Part shown: positions 1-10,177 of the stretch, piece by piece
Layout: the number at the start of each line of letters is the position of its first letter
Position numbering within the stretch: position 1 is the stretch's first letter
DNA from: Nonomuraea cypriaca
Lineage (GTDB): Bacteria; Actinomycetota; Actinomycetes; Streptosporangiales; Streptosporangiaceae
Length of the DNA: 59,948 nucleotides
Reading direction: 5' to 3'
Assembly: GCF_015645445.1 (NCBI RefSeq)
Contig: NZ_JADOGI010000042.1
Span: 1-59,948 of the forward strand
Notes under the pieces: generated by a model
The model's database searches: none
What the model saw: only the letters and a program-made list of their open reading frames with translations
Told to the model about the DNA's origin: nothing
Position numbers and translations under genes: made by a program

Positions 1-70
1 CCCACGGCCTCCCCCGCCCCGCCATCTCCCACCCGCGCTCCCACTCGCGTGGCCCAGACGGCCTGGACAT

Positions 71-98
71 AACGAATCTCGTTGTTTACGATTATCGT
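71..98. promoter_or_regulatory. Paired inverted repeats, candidate operator of the DUF2975/XRE pair
   Basis: Two short perfect inverted repeats lie side by side just before the DUF2975 gene: AACGA-ATC-TCGTT at 71-83 and ACGAT-T-ATCGT at 88-98. They share a CGATT/CGAAT core. The gene pair encodes its own small XRE regulator, so this is inferred to be the autoregulatory operator. It overlaps the first possible TTG start at 82, which makes that start doubtful. Confidence 0.4.
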
Positions 99-708
99 TA
101 TACCAACTCGATGGATCACCAGACTCGAGATCTTGCTGAGCACCGCTCTCGTCCTCGGCTGCCTGGGGGCGCTCACCGCCCTCGGCGCGAGCGTCATGAT
201 CGCCTTCTTCGGCACGCCCAACGGGATCGGCATCCCGCTGCGCGTGTTCGACCTGCCTGTCGCGGGCCTCGCGGCGGACGGCGCCTCGATCGGCGACGTG
301 ACCGCCGAGGTGGTGGCCCGCCCCGACGGCGCCGCACCGCTGGCCGGCCTGCTCTACCTGCTCATGTGGTTCCCGGGCACGGCGACGGGGCTGCTCGCGT
401 TGTTCGCGGTCGTGCGTGCCCTGCGCAGGGCCAGGTCGGGCGACAGGGCGCTGTTCTCCACCGTCACCGCCGGCCACCTGCACGACCTCGGCTGGATCCT
501 GATCGCGGGCTCGCTCGTGTCGGCCGTGCTCGGGATGGTCGCGGAGGCCGTACTCGCTTCCATGCTGCTGGCGGAGAGCCATCCGTTCTACCTGCCGCCG
601 TGGGGCGAGCTGTCCGGGGGCCTCGTCGCGGGCTTCGCCGCGCTCGGCGTGTCCGAGATCGTCCGGCGTGGCCTGCTCCTGCTCGAAGAGGTCGAGGCCA
701 CGATCTGA
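82..708 (+). CDS. DUF2975 family four-helix membrane protein
   Basis: This is an integral membrane protein with four hydrophobic segments, at roughly residues 17-43, 90-112, 132-157 and 172-190. This is the layout of DUF2975 proteins, which are typically encoded next to a small YozG-like XRE regulator, as here. Their function is unknown. The only early in-frame starts are TTG at 82, which lies inside the inverted repeats, and TTG at 133, so the N-terminus is uncertain. The last base of its TGA is the first base of the ATG of the next gene (TGATG), so the two are translationally coupled. Family assignment is from the hydropathy layout and partner gene. Confidence 0.65.
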   Translation: MFTIIVIPTRWITRLEILLSTALVLGCLGALTALGASVMIAFFGTPNGIGIPLRVFDLPVAGLAADGASIGDVTAEVVARPDGAAPLAGLLYLLMWFPGTATGLLALFAVVRALRRARSGDRALFSTVTAGHLHDLGWILIAGSLVSAVLGMVAEAVLASMLLAESHPFYLPPWGELSGGLVAGFAALGVSEIVRRGLLLLEEVEATI

Positions 709-917
709 TGGGCGAACGCGTCATCAGGGTCCGGCTCGACGAGGTGCTCCAGGAGCGGGGCATGACGCTCACCGAGCTGTCGCACCGCGTGGAGATCACC
801 GTGGTCAACCTGTCGATACTGAAGAACGGGCACGCCAAGGCGATCCGCTTCTCCACGCTGTCACGCCTGTGCGAGGCGCTCGGCTGCCAGCCTGGCGACC
901 TTCTCACGTACGAATGA
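708..917 (+). CDS. YozG-like XRE/Cro family helix-turn-helix regulator
   Basis: This is a 69-residue protein made almost entirely of one XRE-type helix-turn-helix. The segment MTLTELSHRVEITVVNLSIL forms helices 2 and 3, followed by the family-typical FSTLSRLCEALGCQPGDLL. Such minimal regulators accompany DUF2975 membrane proteins and probably repress the pair, perhaps responding to a signal passed by the membrane partner (inference). The ATG start overlaps the DUF2975 stop by one base. The inverted repeats at 71-98 are its likely target. It faces the convergent luciferase-like gene that ends 16 bases downstream. Confidence 0.85.
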   Translation: MGERVIRVRLDEVLQERGMTLTELSHRVEITVVNLSILKNGHAKAIRFSTLSRLCEALGCQPGDLLTYE

Positions 918-932
918 AGGCCACGCGGCCCG

Positions 933-1973
933 TTACCCGGCGATCTCCTTGATCTGCTCGATCAGCCGCACGCGCTCCTCGTGCGTCCTGCCCAGGGGCG
1001 TCACGTTGAGCGTGGTGACCCCGGAGTCCTTCATCGCCCGCACCCGGTCGCGTACGAACCCCTCGCTGCCGATCAGCGACATCCGCTCCAGCAGCTCGGC
1101 CGGGACCAGCGCCGCCGCCTCCTCCTTCTTGCCCTCGAGGTAGAGGTCCTGGATCTGCTCGGCCTCCTTCTCGTAGCCGTAGCGGCGGGCCAGGTCGTTG
1201 TAGAAGTTCCTGCCCTTGGCGCCCATGCCGCCGATGTAGAGCGCCGCCACCGGCCGCCCGAACTCCAGCAGCCCGGCCACGTCGTCCCCGATCGCCAGCG
1301 ACGCCTGCGCGATCACGTCGAGCTCGCCCAGCCCGGGGTCCCGCTTGGCCTTGCCCGCGGCCAGCGGCGCGCCCCAGACGCCGGCGGCCTTCTCTGGGAC
1401 GTAGAAGATCGGCTCCCAGCCCTCGGCCAGCTCGGCGGCCAGCCCGACGTTCTTCGGCCCGATGGCGGCGACCACGATCGGGATGCGGGGGCGTACCGGA
1501 TGGTTGATGATCTTCAGGGGCTTGCCCAGGCCGGTGCCCTGATCGGGCGGGAGAGGCAGGGTGTAGTGCTTGCCGCCGTACTCCAGGCGCTCACGCCGCC
1601 ACACCCGGCGGCAGATCTCGATGACCTCCCTGGTACGCCCGAGCGGCGCGGTGTACGGCACCCCGTGGAACCCCTCGATCACCTGCGGCCCCGATGCGCC
1701 GATGCCGAGCGTGAAGCGCCCGTCGGAGACGTAGTCCATGCCCGCGGCCGTCATGGCCAGCAGCGTCGGCGTGCGCGAGTAGATCGGCAGGATGCCTGAG
1801 GCGATCTCCAGCCGCTCGGTCCTGGCCGCGATGTACCCCATCTGGCTGACGGCGTCGAAGGAGTAGGCCTCGGCCACGAAGACGATGTCGAGACCCGCCT
1901 TCTCGTAGTCGGCCAGTTCGGCGACCGTCTCCTTGAAGCCGCCCGAGTAGGTGATTCCCATACCGATGCGCAT
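933..1973 (-). CDS. LLM class (F420-type) oxidoreductase
   Basis: This is a 346-residue TIM-barrel flavin/F420-dependent monooxygenase-like protein of the bacterial luciferase superfamily. It starts with MRIGMGITYSGG. It carries the family blocks ADYEKAGLDIVFVAEAY, YIAARTERLEIASGILP, GRFTLGIGASGPQVIEGFHG and, near the C-terminus, IGSEGFVRDRVRAMKDSGVT. The GIGASG loop and its presence in an actinomycete favour F420 over FMN, but this is inference and the substrate is unknown. The ATG at 1973 is preceded by a GGGAG-type ribosome binding site; a longer frame upstream to 2084 would overlap the divergent gene. It is divergent from the EEP gene (91-base gap). Confidence 0.85.
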   Translation of the reverse strand: MRIGMGITYSGGFKETVAELADYEKAGLDIVFVAEAYSFDAVSQMGYIAARTERLEIASGILPIYSRTPTLLAMTAAGMDYVSDGRFTLGIGASGPQVIEGFHGVPYTAPLGRTREVIEICRRVWRRERLEYGGKHYTLPLPPDQGTGLGKPLKIINHPVRPRIPIVVAAIGPKNVGLAAELAEGWEPIFYVPEKAAGVWGAPLAAGKAKRDPGLGELDVIAQASLAIGDDVAGLLEFGRPVAALYIGGMGAKGRNFYNDLARRYGYEKEAEQIQDLYLEGKKEEAAALVPAELLERMSLIGSEGFVRDRVRAMKDSGVTTLNVTPLGRTHEERVRLIEQIKEIAG

Positions 1974-2064
1974 GCGGGGCTCCCGAGACCGAATGTTGTT
2001 CCGTTCAGACGGGAACAGATTATCGCGTCGGCGTGTCGGGGAGGGAGCCACTAGCCTGGGTCGA

Positions 2065-2952
2065 ATGCTGAGACGGGTTGTCATCGTCGTGTCCGCCGTG
2101 GTGGCCGTGGCCCTGGCCGGTCATCAGCTGATCCCGGAGTTCGGCGGATTCATGCCCGTGCTGGAGAGCGTGCTGCCGTGGATCGGCCTCACGGTGCCGC
2201 TGCTCCTCGTGGCGGCCATGATGGCACGCTCCAGGCTCGCCACCGCGGCGGCGCTGGCGCCTGGGGTGGTGTGGGCGGCGATGTTCGGCTCCACGGTGTT
2301 CCGCACGCCGCCGGGCGGGCCCAGTGACCTGGCCGTCGGCACGATCAACGTGGGCGTGCGCAACAACGCCTCAGGCGAGGCCGTGCGGGTCATCGCCAAG
2401 GACCTCGACCTGCTGGCCGCCCAGGAGCTGACCCGCGGCGGGCCCGCGGCCAAGCAGCTCAACAAGATGTTCAAGTACCACTACCCGGTCAGCACAGTCG
2501 GCCTGTGGAGCCGCTACCCGATCAGCGAGACGCGGGCGCTCGACGTCGGCATGGGCTGGGCGCGGGCCCTGCGCGCCGTGGTCACCACCCCCAAGGGCAA
2601 GGTGACGGTCTACGTCATGCATCTGGCCTCGGCCCGGCCGGGGGCAACCACCTCGCGCGACGCCTCGCTGGCGAGCGCGCGCAGACTCATCGACGCCGAT
2701 CCCAGCAAGCGGATCCTGCTGCTCGGCGACCTCAACACCGCCACCACCGACCGCGGCATGCGGGGGCTGACCCCGCCGCTGACGGACGCGCAGAGCGCGG
2801 CGGGCGACGGGTTCGGGTTCACCTGGCCGGCGGAGTTCCCGATCACCCGGCCGGACCACATCCTGTTCAAGGGGATGACGGCGACCCAGGCCGGCGTGGC
2901 GCCCGCGACGGGCAGCGACCACCGGGCGGCGATCGCGTCACTCCGGTTGTGA
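2065..2952 (+). CDS. Membrane-anchored endonuclease/exonuclease/phosphatase (EEP) family protein
   Basis: The protein has 295 residues. Three hydrophobic N-terminal segments (about residues 4-22, 33-52 and 57-75) anchor it, and an EEP fold of about 200 residues follows, predicted outside the membrane. Visible EEP motifs are GTINVGVRN, the acidic AAQELT, LLLGDLNT and the C-terminal GSDHRA, where the Asp-His pair is catalytic. The substrate may be a phosphodiester of nucleic acid or lipid; it cannot be told from sequence. The ATG at 2065 has no clear ribosome binding site but has TAGCCT seven bases before it, suggesting a leaderless transcript. It converges on the nucleotidyltransferase gene with only 6 bases between stops. 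Confidence 0.85.
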   Translation: MLRRVVIVVSAVVAVALAGHQLIPEFGGFMPVLESVLPWIGLTVPLLLVAAMMARSRLATAAALAPGVVWAAMFGSTVFRTPPGGPSDLAVGTINVGVRNNASGEAVRVIAKDLDLLAAQELTRGGPAAKQLNKMFKYHYPVSTVGLWSRYPISETRALDVGMGWARALRAVVTTPKGKVTVYVMHLASARPGATTSRDASLASARRLIDADPSKRILLLGDLNTATTDRGMRGLTPPLTDAQSAAGDGFGFTWPAEFPITRPDHILFKGMTATQAGVAPATGSDHRAAIASLRL

Positions 2953-2970
2953 TCGACGTCACTCCGGTTG
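2936..2970. repeat. 14-bp direct repeat spanning the stops of two convergent genes
   Basis: CGTCACTCCGGTTG occurs at 2936-2949 and again at 2957-2970, a period of 21 bases. The first copy encodes the end of the EEP protein. The second contains the stop and last codons of the convergent nucleotidyltransferase. One of the two C-termini was probably created or replaced by a small tandem duplication. Confidence 0.75.
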
Positions 2971-3525
2971 CAGGAGGCGCAGGTCCTCGGGGGTGTCGAT
3001 GTCGGCCGGGTCGCCGTGCTCGTCGCACGGCACCTCGGTGACCAGCTCGGGATGCGCCTTCACGAACGCCCTGGCCCCCACGTCGCCCACGGCCAGCTCG
3101 GCCACCTCGGCGAAGTGCTCCCTGGCGATCAGGACGGGGTTCCTGCGCCGGCCGCCGTACGTGGCGACGGCCAGCCCGGAGTCCGCGGTCATCAGCGCGC
3201 GCACCGCGTCCGGGCGGATGAGCGGCTGGTCGACCAGCGCGACGACGACGGCCCGCGTCTCGGGCGGCAGCGCGGCGAGCCCGACGCGCAGGGACGAGCC
3301 CATGCCCGACTCCCAGCCGGGGTTGCGCACCACGATCGCGCCGCGCACCTGCACGGTGGCCGCGCCGAGCACGACCACGACGGGGTGGCAGCCGCCGTCC
3401 TCCAGCAGCCGCACGCCGCGGTCGACCAGCCGCTCGCCGGCGTACTCCACCAGTGCCTTGGGCGTGCCCAGCCGGGCACCACGGCCCGCGGCCAGCAGCA
3501 GCCCGGCCACCCCAGCCGATCTCAT
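2959..3525 (-). CDS. MobA-like NTP transferase (molybdenum cofactor cytidylyl/guanylyl type)
   Basis: This is a 188-residue nucleotidyltransferase with the signature LLLAAGRGARLGTPKALVEY at the N-terminus (nucleotide-binding LAAGxGxRxGxxK) and the metal-binding VDQP near residue 98. The family includes MobA and MocA, which add GMP or CMP to molybdopterin. Its ATG overlaps the XdhC stop by four bases (ATGA), and it ends a run of genes typical of molybdenum hydroxylase maturation. MocA-like cytidylyltransferase is therefore the best guess, because hydroxylases of the CO or xanthine dehydrogenase class use the CMP form. The exact nucleotide cannot be read from sequence. Confidence 0.8.
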   Translation of the reverse strand: MRSAGVAGLLLAAGRGARLGTPKALVEYAGERLVDRGVRLLEDGGCHPVVVVLGAATVQVRGAIVVRNPGWESGMGSSLRVGLAALPPETRAVVVALVDQPLIRPDAVRALMTADSGLAVATYGGRRRNPVLIAREHFAEVAELAVGDVGARAFVKAHPELVTEVPCDEHGDPADIDTPEDLRLLQPE

Positions 3526-4625
3526 GGCGCCCCAAGGGAGGACTCGTGGTGGATCCGGCCGGTGGTGCTGGACAGCGGCCTGCCCGTGCCGCCCCACCGC
3601 AGCTGGATCAGCTCGGCGGCGATCGAGACGGCCGTCTCCTCGGGCGTGCGCGCGCCGAGGTCGAGGCCGATGGGCGAGCGCAGCCTGGCCAGCTCGGCGT
3701 CGGTGAGGCCGGCCTCGCGCAGCCGTTCGAGCCGGTCCTCGTGGGTGCGGCGCGAGCCCATGGCGCCCACGTAGCCCGCGTCGGTGCGCAGCGCCACCTC
3801 CAGCAGCGGCACGTCGAACTTGGGGTCGTGGGTGAGCACGCAGATCACCGTGCGTTCGTCCACCCGCACCGAGGCCAGGAAGTCGTGCGGCCACTTGACC
3901 ACCACCTCGTCGGCGTCGGGGAAACGCTTGGCGGTGGCGAAGATCGGCCGGGCGTCGCAGACCGTGACGTGGTAGCCGAGGAACTTGCCCACCCTGGCCA
4001 CCGCCGCGGCGAAGTCGATCGCCCCGAACACCAGCAGCCGCGGCGCCGGCGCGAACGAGTGCACGAACACCGCCAGGTCGTCGAGCCGCCGCTCCCCCTG
4101 CCCGCCGTAGTGCCTGATGCCGGTCAGGCCCTGGGCGAGCATGCCGCGGGCGTCGTCGTCCACGGCCTCGTCGAGGCGTTCGAGGCCGAGGGTGCCCGAG
4201 GAGCGCTCCGGCCAGATGATCCGGCGGGCGCCGACCTGGCCTGGGCCTGAGATGATCGTGGCGACGGCGACCGGCTCACGCGCCTCGATGGCCGCCGCGA
4301 CCTCTCCCAGCTCGGGGAACGTCTCCATCGAGATGGGCTCGACCAGGATGTCGATGATGCCGCCGCAGGTCAGCCCGACGGAGAACGCGTCGTCGTCGCT
4401 CACGCCGTAGCGCTGCAGGACCGGCTGATCGATCTCGGCGGCCAGCTCGTAGACGGCGCCCTCGACGCACCCGCCGGACACGCTGCCGACCACCTCCTCG
4501 CCGCGCACCGCCATGGCCGCGCCCGGTGGCCTGGGCGCGCTGCTCCACGTGCCCACCACCGTCGCCAGCCCGAACCTGTGCCCGGACTTCCACCACCGCA
4601 TGATCTCCGGCAGCACGTCACGCAT
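3522..4625 (-). CDS. XdhC/CoxI family molybdenum hydroxylase maturation protein
   Basis: This 367-residue protein has both XdhC domains. The N-terminal XdhC_CoxI domain holds GTWSSAPRPPG, EVVGSVSGGCVEGAV and the conserved cysteine of LTCGGIIDILVEP. The C-terminal Rossmann-like domain holds LLVFGAIDFAAAVARVGKFLG, YVGAMGSRRT and PIGLDLGARTPEETAVSIAAEL. XdhC proteins bind molybdenum cofactor, support its sulfuration and insert it into xanthine or CO dehydrogenase-type enzymes. The first-glycine loop reads GAIDFA where many relatives have GAGHVA. It overlaps the upstream VWA gene by 8 bases and the downstream NTP transferase by 4, so it is tightly operonic. No target hydroxylase lies in this window. 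Confidence 0.9.
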   Translation of the reverse strand: MRDVLPEIMRWWKSGHRFGLATVVGTWSSAPRPPGAAMAVRGEEVVGSVSGGCVEGAVYELAAEIDQPVLQRYGVSDDDAFSVGLTCGGIIDILVEPISMETFPELGEVAAAIEAREPVAVATIISGPGQVGARRIIWPERSSGTLGLERLDEAVDDDARGMLAQGLTGIRHYGGQGERRLDDLAVFVHSFAPAPRLLVFGAIDFAAAVARVGKFLGYHVTVCDARPIFATAKRFPDADEVVVKWPHDFLASVRVDERTVICVLTHDPKFDVPLLEVALRTDAGYVGAMGSRRTHEDRLERLREAGLTDAELARLRSPIGLDLGARTPEETAVSIAAELIQLRWGGTGRPLSSTTGRIHHESSLGAP

Positions 4626-5691
4626 GCGCGAGCCTTTCGCTGAGTCGCTCGTAGGCGGCCAGGCTGTGCCCGGCCACCAGGTCGTCGAGGTAGGGCAGGG
4701 CGGCCCGCATGCCGCCGGTGAGCGGCTGATAGTCCGCGTACCCCTTGTGTGGGTTTACCCAGATCACCCGGTGCGCCTGCCTGGCCAGTCTGGCCATCTG
4801 TGTGCGCAGCAACTCCGGATCACCGCGTTCCCACCCGTCCGAGGCGATCACCGTGATCGTCCCCCTCGCGCTGTAACGGGTGAGGTATTCCTTGAGTTCC
4901 TCGCCCAGGCGGGTGCCGCCGCTCCAGTCCGGGATGGCCTTGGAGACCTCGTTCAGCGCGGTGCCGGGGTCGCGGTGCCGCAGCTCGGCCGTGATCGGGG
5001 TGAGCCTCGTGCCGACCGAGTAGACCCTCGTGGCCCTGGGCTCGCTCCTGACCAGCGCGTGGGCGAAGCGCAGCAGCGTCTCGGCGTACGGGGCCATCGA
5101 CCCGCTGACGTCCACGAACAGCACGACCGTGCGCGGCCTGGTGGCGTGCCGCCGGTGCCTGAGCCTGGCCACCTCGCCCTTCCTGAGGGCGTCGCGGATG
5201 GTCCTGCGCTGGTCCAGGCCGCCCCGGTGGGCGCTCTCGAAACGGCGTGAGCGCCGCCGCTCCCGCCCGGCCCTCAGCATGGCCAGCATCCGGTGCACCT
5301 CGGCCCGCTCGGCCTCGCTCAGCCTGGCCACGTCGCGGTGGCGCAGCACCTCGGCCCCGCTGGCGGTCGCAGGCGCCGCCGTCCCGTCGTCGCCGCCGCT
5401 CTCGCCGTCGGCCGTCGCGGCGAGGTGCCGGGTGACGCTCGTCGTGCTCGTACGGGCCAGGCCCGCCCTCTGGCCGCCGAAGTAGGCGGCGAAGCACCGG
5501 TCGTACCTGGGCAGGTCGTCGGGCGTGGCGCACAGGGTGAGCCGCCCGGCCCAGTAGACCTCGCCGGAATCGGTCACGTCGAGGTGGTCGAGCGCCTTCA
5601 GCAGGTTCTCGGTCCGCTCGTGGTCGGCCGCGACGCCGGCCGCGCGCAGCGTCCTCGCGAACCCGGTCATGGTGGCGGCCAGCTCATCCAT
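4618..5691 (-). CDS. CoxE-like VWA domain protein
   Basis: This protein has 357 residues. The C-terminal half is a von Willebrand A domain with a complete MIDAS start, VVLFVDVSGSMAPY (DVSGS at about residues 194-198), followed by GGTRLGEELKEYL and IVIASDGWERGDPELL-type blocks (here TITVIASDGW). The N-terminal region TRHLAATADGESGGDDG... is a charged linker before the arginine-rich segment RAGRERRRSRRFE. CoxE pairs with the MoxR ATPase CoxD and helps activate the [CuSMoO2] or other molybdenum hydroxylase cofactor. It overlaps CoxD (8 bases) and XdhC (8 bases). Confidence 0.88.
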   Translation of the reverse strand: MDELAATMTGFARTLRAAGVAADHERTENLLKALDHLDVTDSGEVYWAGRLTLCATPDDLPRYDRCFAAYFGGQRAGLARTSTTSVTRHLAATADGESGGDDGTAAPATASGAEVLRHRDVARLSEAERAEVHRMLAMLRAGRERRRSRRFESAHRGGLDQRRTIRDALRKGEVARLRHRRHATRPRTVVLFVDVSGSMAPYAETLLRFAHALVRSEPRATRVYSVGTRLTPITAELRHRDPGTALNEVSKAIPDWSGGTRLGEELKEYLTRYSARGTITVIASDGWERGDPELLRTQMARLARQAHRVIWVNPHKGYADYQPLTGGMRAALPYLDDLVAGHSLAAYERLSERLAHA

Positions 5692-6550
5692 GGGTGAGCA
5701 GCCCGTTGCCCAGGACGTGCGCGACGTCTTCGCGGTATTTCAGCGCCGCGCCCAGCGTGGCCGCGGCCCGGCCGGGGTCGAGCTCCTTGGCGCCCAGCGT
5801 CAGCAGCGCCTCGGTCCAGTCGAGCGTCTCCGCGACGCCCGGCGGCTTGACCAGGCCGGCCCGCCGCAGCCGCTCGGCCGCCCGCGCCACCTGCGTGGCC
5901 AGCGTCTCGGTGCAGCCGGGCAGGCGCCGCAGCAGGATGGCGACCTCGCGGTCGAAGCCCGGGTGCTCCAGCCAGTGGTAGAGGCAGCGCCGCTTGAGCG
6001 CGTCGTGCACCTCCCGCGTCCGGTTGGAGGTCACCACGACCACCGGCGGCGTGCCGGCTTTGATCGTGCCCAGCTCCGGAATCGAGATCGTGAAGTCGGA
6101 GAGCACTTCGAGCAGGAACGCCTCGAACTCGTCGTCGGCCCGGTCGATCTCGTCGACCAGCAGCACGCTCGGCTGCGTCTCGATCGCCTTCAGCAGCGGC
6201 CGCGCGATCAGGAACCGCCGGTCGTAGATCTCCCCCTCGAGCCTGCCGACGTCGGTGATCCCGGCGGCCTCCGCGGCTTTGAGGTGGAGGAGCTGGCGCG
6301 CGAAGTCCCAGTCGTAGAGCGCCTGGGCCGCGTCGAGGCCCTCGTAGCACTGCAGCCGTATCAGCGGCGCGTCGAGCAGCGCCGCGAGAGTCTTGGCCAG
6401 CTCTGTCTTCCCGACCCCCGCCTCCCCTTCGAGGAACAGCGGCCGCCCCATCCGCAGCGCGAGGAAGGCGGCCGTGGCCAGCCCTTCGTCGGCCAGGTAG
6501 GCGTGCCGGTCGAGCAGCTCGATGAGCTTCTCCGGCGACTCGATGTCCAT
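5684..6550 (-). CDS. CoxD-like MoxR family AAA+ ATPase
   Basis: This is a 288-residue MoxR-type AAA+ ATPase. It has Walker A GEAGVGKTE (about residues 42-50), Walker B VLLVDEIDRADDEFE, sensor 1 VVVVTSNRTREVHDALKRRC and an arginine finger region. CoxD unfolds or remodels a molybdenum hydroxylase apoenzyme together with the VWA partner CoxE, whose gene follows with an 8-base overlap. I chose the ATG at 6550 (MDIESPEKL); an in-frame GTG at 6574 would add eight residues. It is the first gene of a four-gene cassette (coxD-coxE-xdhC-mobA-like). The next gene upstream, the PH-domain gene, is 91 bases away. Confidence 0.88.
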   Translation of the reverse strand: MDIESPEKLIELLDRHAYLADEGLATAAFLALRMGRPLFLEGEAGVGKTELAKTLAALLDAPLIRLQCYEGLDAAQALYDWDFARQLLHLKAAEAAGITDVGRLEGEIYDRRFLIARPLLKAIETQPSVLLVDEIDRADDEFEAFLLEVLSDFTISIPELGTIKAGTPPVVVVTSNRTREVHDALKRRCLYHWLEHPGFDREVAILLRRLPGCTETLATQVARAAERLRRAGLVKPPGVAETLDWTEALLTLGAKELDPGRAAATLGAALKYREDVAHVLGNGLLTHG

Positions 6551-6641
6551 CGCCCTGGTTGTCCGCCGTAGCACCTCTTCAGGCTACGTCGCCACCCGCG
6601 CCGGCCCGACGGTGAGCGCCAGGTTTCCGGCTCGATGCCGG

Positions 6642-7094
6642 TCAGTTTTCCCGTGCTTCTCCGCGCTCCCGGATCAGGGCCGCGAGCTCGGCCGTGGCCC
6701 GGCGGGCGCGGGCCTTCTCCGAGCCCTGGATGCCCATCGCGCCGATGGTGCGCCCGTCCGAGAAGTCGATGCGCGGCCACGGGTCGCCCACCAGCAGCGT
6801 GATCTCCAGGATCTCCGGCCACGTGTAGCGGTGGGTGCGGAGGGCGTTGACGAGGGTGACTCCCTGCTCGTCGGCCTCCACCCGGACGCGGCCGAGCAGA
6901 TGCAGCACGTACGCCACCACGCACCCGAACGCCACGATCGCCAGCCGGTCGGGCAGCTTGAACGGCTCGGCGATGAAGACGGCCATGACCACCGCCCCCA
7001 GCACGATCAGCACGGCGAAGCCGTACGCGACGAGCCTTCCCCGGCGGGGACGCCAGGTGACGGGCAGGGGCGGAGGGGGCACGGGCTCGGACAC
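6642..7094 (-). CDS. PH-domain (bPH6-like) membrane protein
   Basis: The 150-residue protein starts at GTG 7094. After a proline-rich N-terminus (PVPPPPLP) come two membrane segments, about residues 24-44 and 50-68. A small soluble domain follows, with RVRVEADEQGVTLVNALRTHRYTWPEI (split here: RVRVEADEQGVTLVN, then YTWPEILEI), the pattern of actinobacterial PH-like low-molecular-weight antigen proteins. A charged helix ends the protein. The function is unknown; such proteins are often found beside ribH in actinomycetes, as here. Confidence 0.75.
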   Translation of the reverse strand: MSEPVPPPPLPVTWRPRRGRLVAYGFAVLIVLGAVVMAVFIAEPFKLPDRLAIVAFGCVVAYVLHLLGRVRVEADEQGVTLVNALRTHRYTWPEILEITLLVGDPWPRIDFSDGRTIGAMGIQGSEKARARRATAELAALIRERGEAREN

Positions 7095-7140
7095 GAAGGA
7101 AACCTACCGCAGGTCCGAGGGAGAAGTCCCCCAAGCCGAC

Positions 7141-7226
7141 CGCCGCCGGACCGCCGGCCAGGCACGACAGCCGGACACGACGGCCCGACGGCCGGACGCC
7201 GGCCGGGCACGGCGGCCGGGCGGCAG
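7141..7226. repeat. Degenerate GC-rich short repeats after ribH
   Basis: Between the PH-domain gene and the 3' end of ribH, variants of CCGGACACGACGGCC recur about five times with drift (CCAGGCACGACAGCCGG, CCGGACACGACGGCCCG, CCGGGCACGGCGGCCGG). This looks like an eroded tandem array. It could also fold as a GC-rich termination region for the riboflavin operon. Confidence 0.4.
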
Positions 7227-7228
7227 GC

Positions 7229-8930
<1,702 letters not shown>

Positions 8931-8934
<4 letters not shown>

Positions 8935-9590
8935 TGGGCCACCGCCACCTTGAGCGTGGCCGTCCGGTATTCCCGCAGCCACTTCACGAAACCGACCAGG
9001 ACCAGCACGAAGAAGATCCCGTACACGTATCCGGAGACGACCAGGCCCGAGCTGAACGCCAGCGGCACTCCGACCAGGTCCACGGCCACCCACACGATCC
9101 AGAAGTCCACCAGCGCCCTCCCCTGCGCCCAGGTCGCCAGCGCGCTGCCGACGAAGATGTAGGCGTCGGCGGCCACCAGGAACGCGCCCTTGGGCAGCGG
9201 CTCGGCGGCACCCCACGACAGGCCCGTGACATAGAACAGGAACCCGACCACGGCGGTGCCCGCCAGCATGAGGCCGACCAGCAGGCTTCTCTCCCACGTC
9301 TTGGCCGGGCGGACGGCCAGCCTGCCGCCGTCCTGGGTGCCGCGCCGCCACGCCCACCAGCCGTAGATCGCCAGGGCGGCGAACAATGCCTGCTTGAGCG
9401 CGTTGCCGGTGATGTGGGCGTTGATGGAGGCGATGAACAGCAGCACCGACCCGGCGAACTGCACCGGCCAGGTCCACATCGACTTGCTCATCGCGAGCAC
9501 GACCGTGGACAGGGCGGCGATGTTGCCGGCCAGGTCGGTCCAGAGCACGTGTGTGCCGAATATCTCGAATCCCGCGTCGGCCCAGTTCAT
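8931..9590 (-). CDS. ribM: PnuC-fold riboflavin transporter, RibM type
   Basis: The 219-residue protein has about seven to eight hydrophobic helices and the PnuC family features [29 protein letters not shown] and [18 protein letters not shown]. PnuC proteins move nicotinamide riboside, but the homologue encoded inside actinobacterial rib operons, RibM, is a facilitator for riboflavin and analogues. Here the gene sits between ribE and ribBA with 4-base overlaps at both ends, under the FMN riboswitch, so riboflavin is the likely substrate (inference from context). The ATG at 9590 overlaps the ribE stop. Confidence 0.85.
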
Positions 9591-10177
9591 TGCCTGACCA
9601 CCAGCCTCTCGACATACTTCGCGATCACGTCGACCTCGATGTTCACCAGGTCGCCCACCTGGCGTTCGCCCATGGTGGTGAGCTTCAGCGTGGTCGGGAT
9701 GAGGCTCACGCCGAAGCCTTCGTCCTCAACCGTCGTGACCGTCAGGCTGATTCCGTCGATCGCGATCGAGCCCTTCTCGGCGACGTACGGGCTGAGGGCC
9801 TTGGGGAGGGAGAAGCGCAGGTCGTCCCAGCTCTCGCCGGGGGCGCGCGACAGCAGCACGGCGGTGCCGTCCACGTGGCCCTGCACGATGTGGCCGCCCA
9901 GGCGCTGGTCGGCGCGTACGGCCCGCTCCAGGTTCACCGCCGAGCCCGGGGCAAGGCCGCCGAGGGAGCTGCGGTCGAGCGATTCCCTGATCACGTCGAC
10001 GGTGAACACGTCGTCCTTGGTCTCCACGACCGTCAGGCACACACCGTTGACCGCGATCGAGTCGCCGTGCCTGGCGTCGGAGGTGACAACCGGGCCGCGC
10101 ACCGACAGCAGGGCTCCGCCGCCCGCCCGGTCGATGGCCACCACTTCGCCCTTTTCCTCAATGATTCCGGTGAACAT
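9587..10177 (-). CDS. ribE: Riboflavin synthase alpha subunit
   Basis: This enzyme converts two 6,7-dimethyl-8-ribityllumazine molecules into riboflavin and the aminouracil precursor. The 196-residue protein shows the internal duplication of the family: [16 protein letters not shown] opens the first half and [16 protein letters not shown] opens the second, with [13 protein letters not shown] and [12 protein letters not shown] as matching substrate loops. The ATG at 10177 shares one base with the ribD stop; a GTG one codon earlier is unlikely. Its stop overlaps ribM by four bases. Confidence 0.95.
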   Translation of the reverse strand: MFTGIIEEKGEVVAIDRAGGGALLSVRGPVVTSDARHGDSIAVNGVCLTVVETKDDVFTVDVIRESLDRSSLGGLAPGSAVNLERAVRADQRLGGHIVQGHVDGTAVLLSRAPGESWDDLRFSLPKALSPYVAEKGSIAIDGISLTVTTVEDEGFGVSLIPTTLKLTTMGERQVGDLVNIEVDVIAKYVERLVVRQ

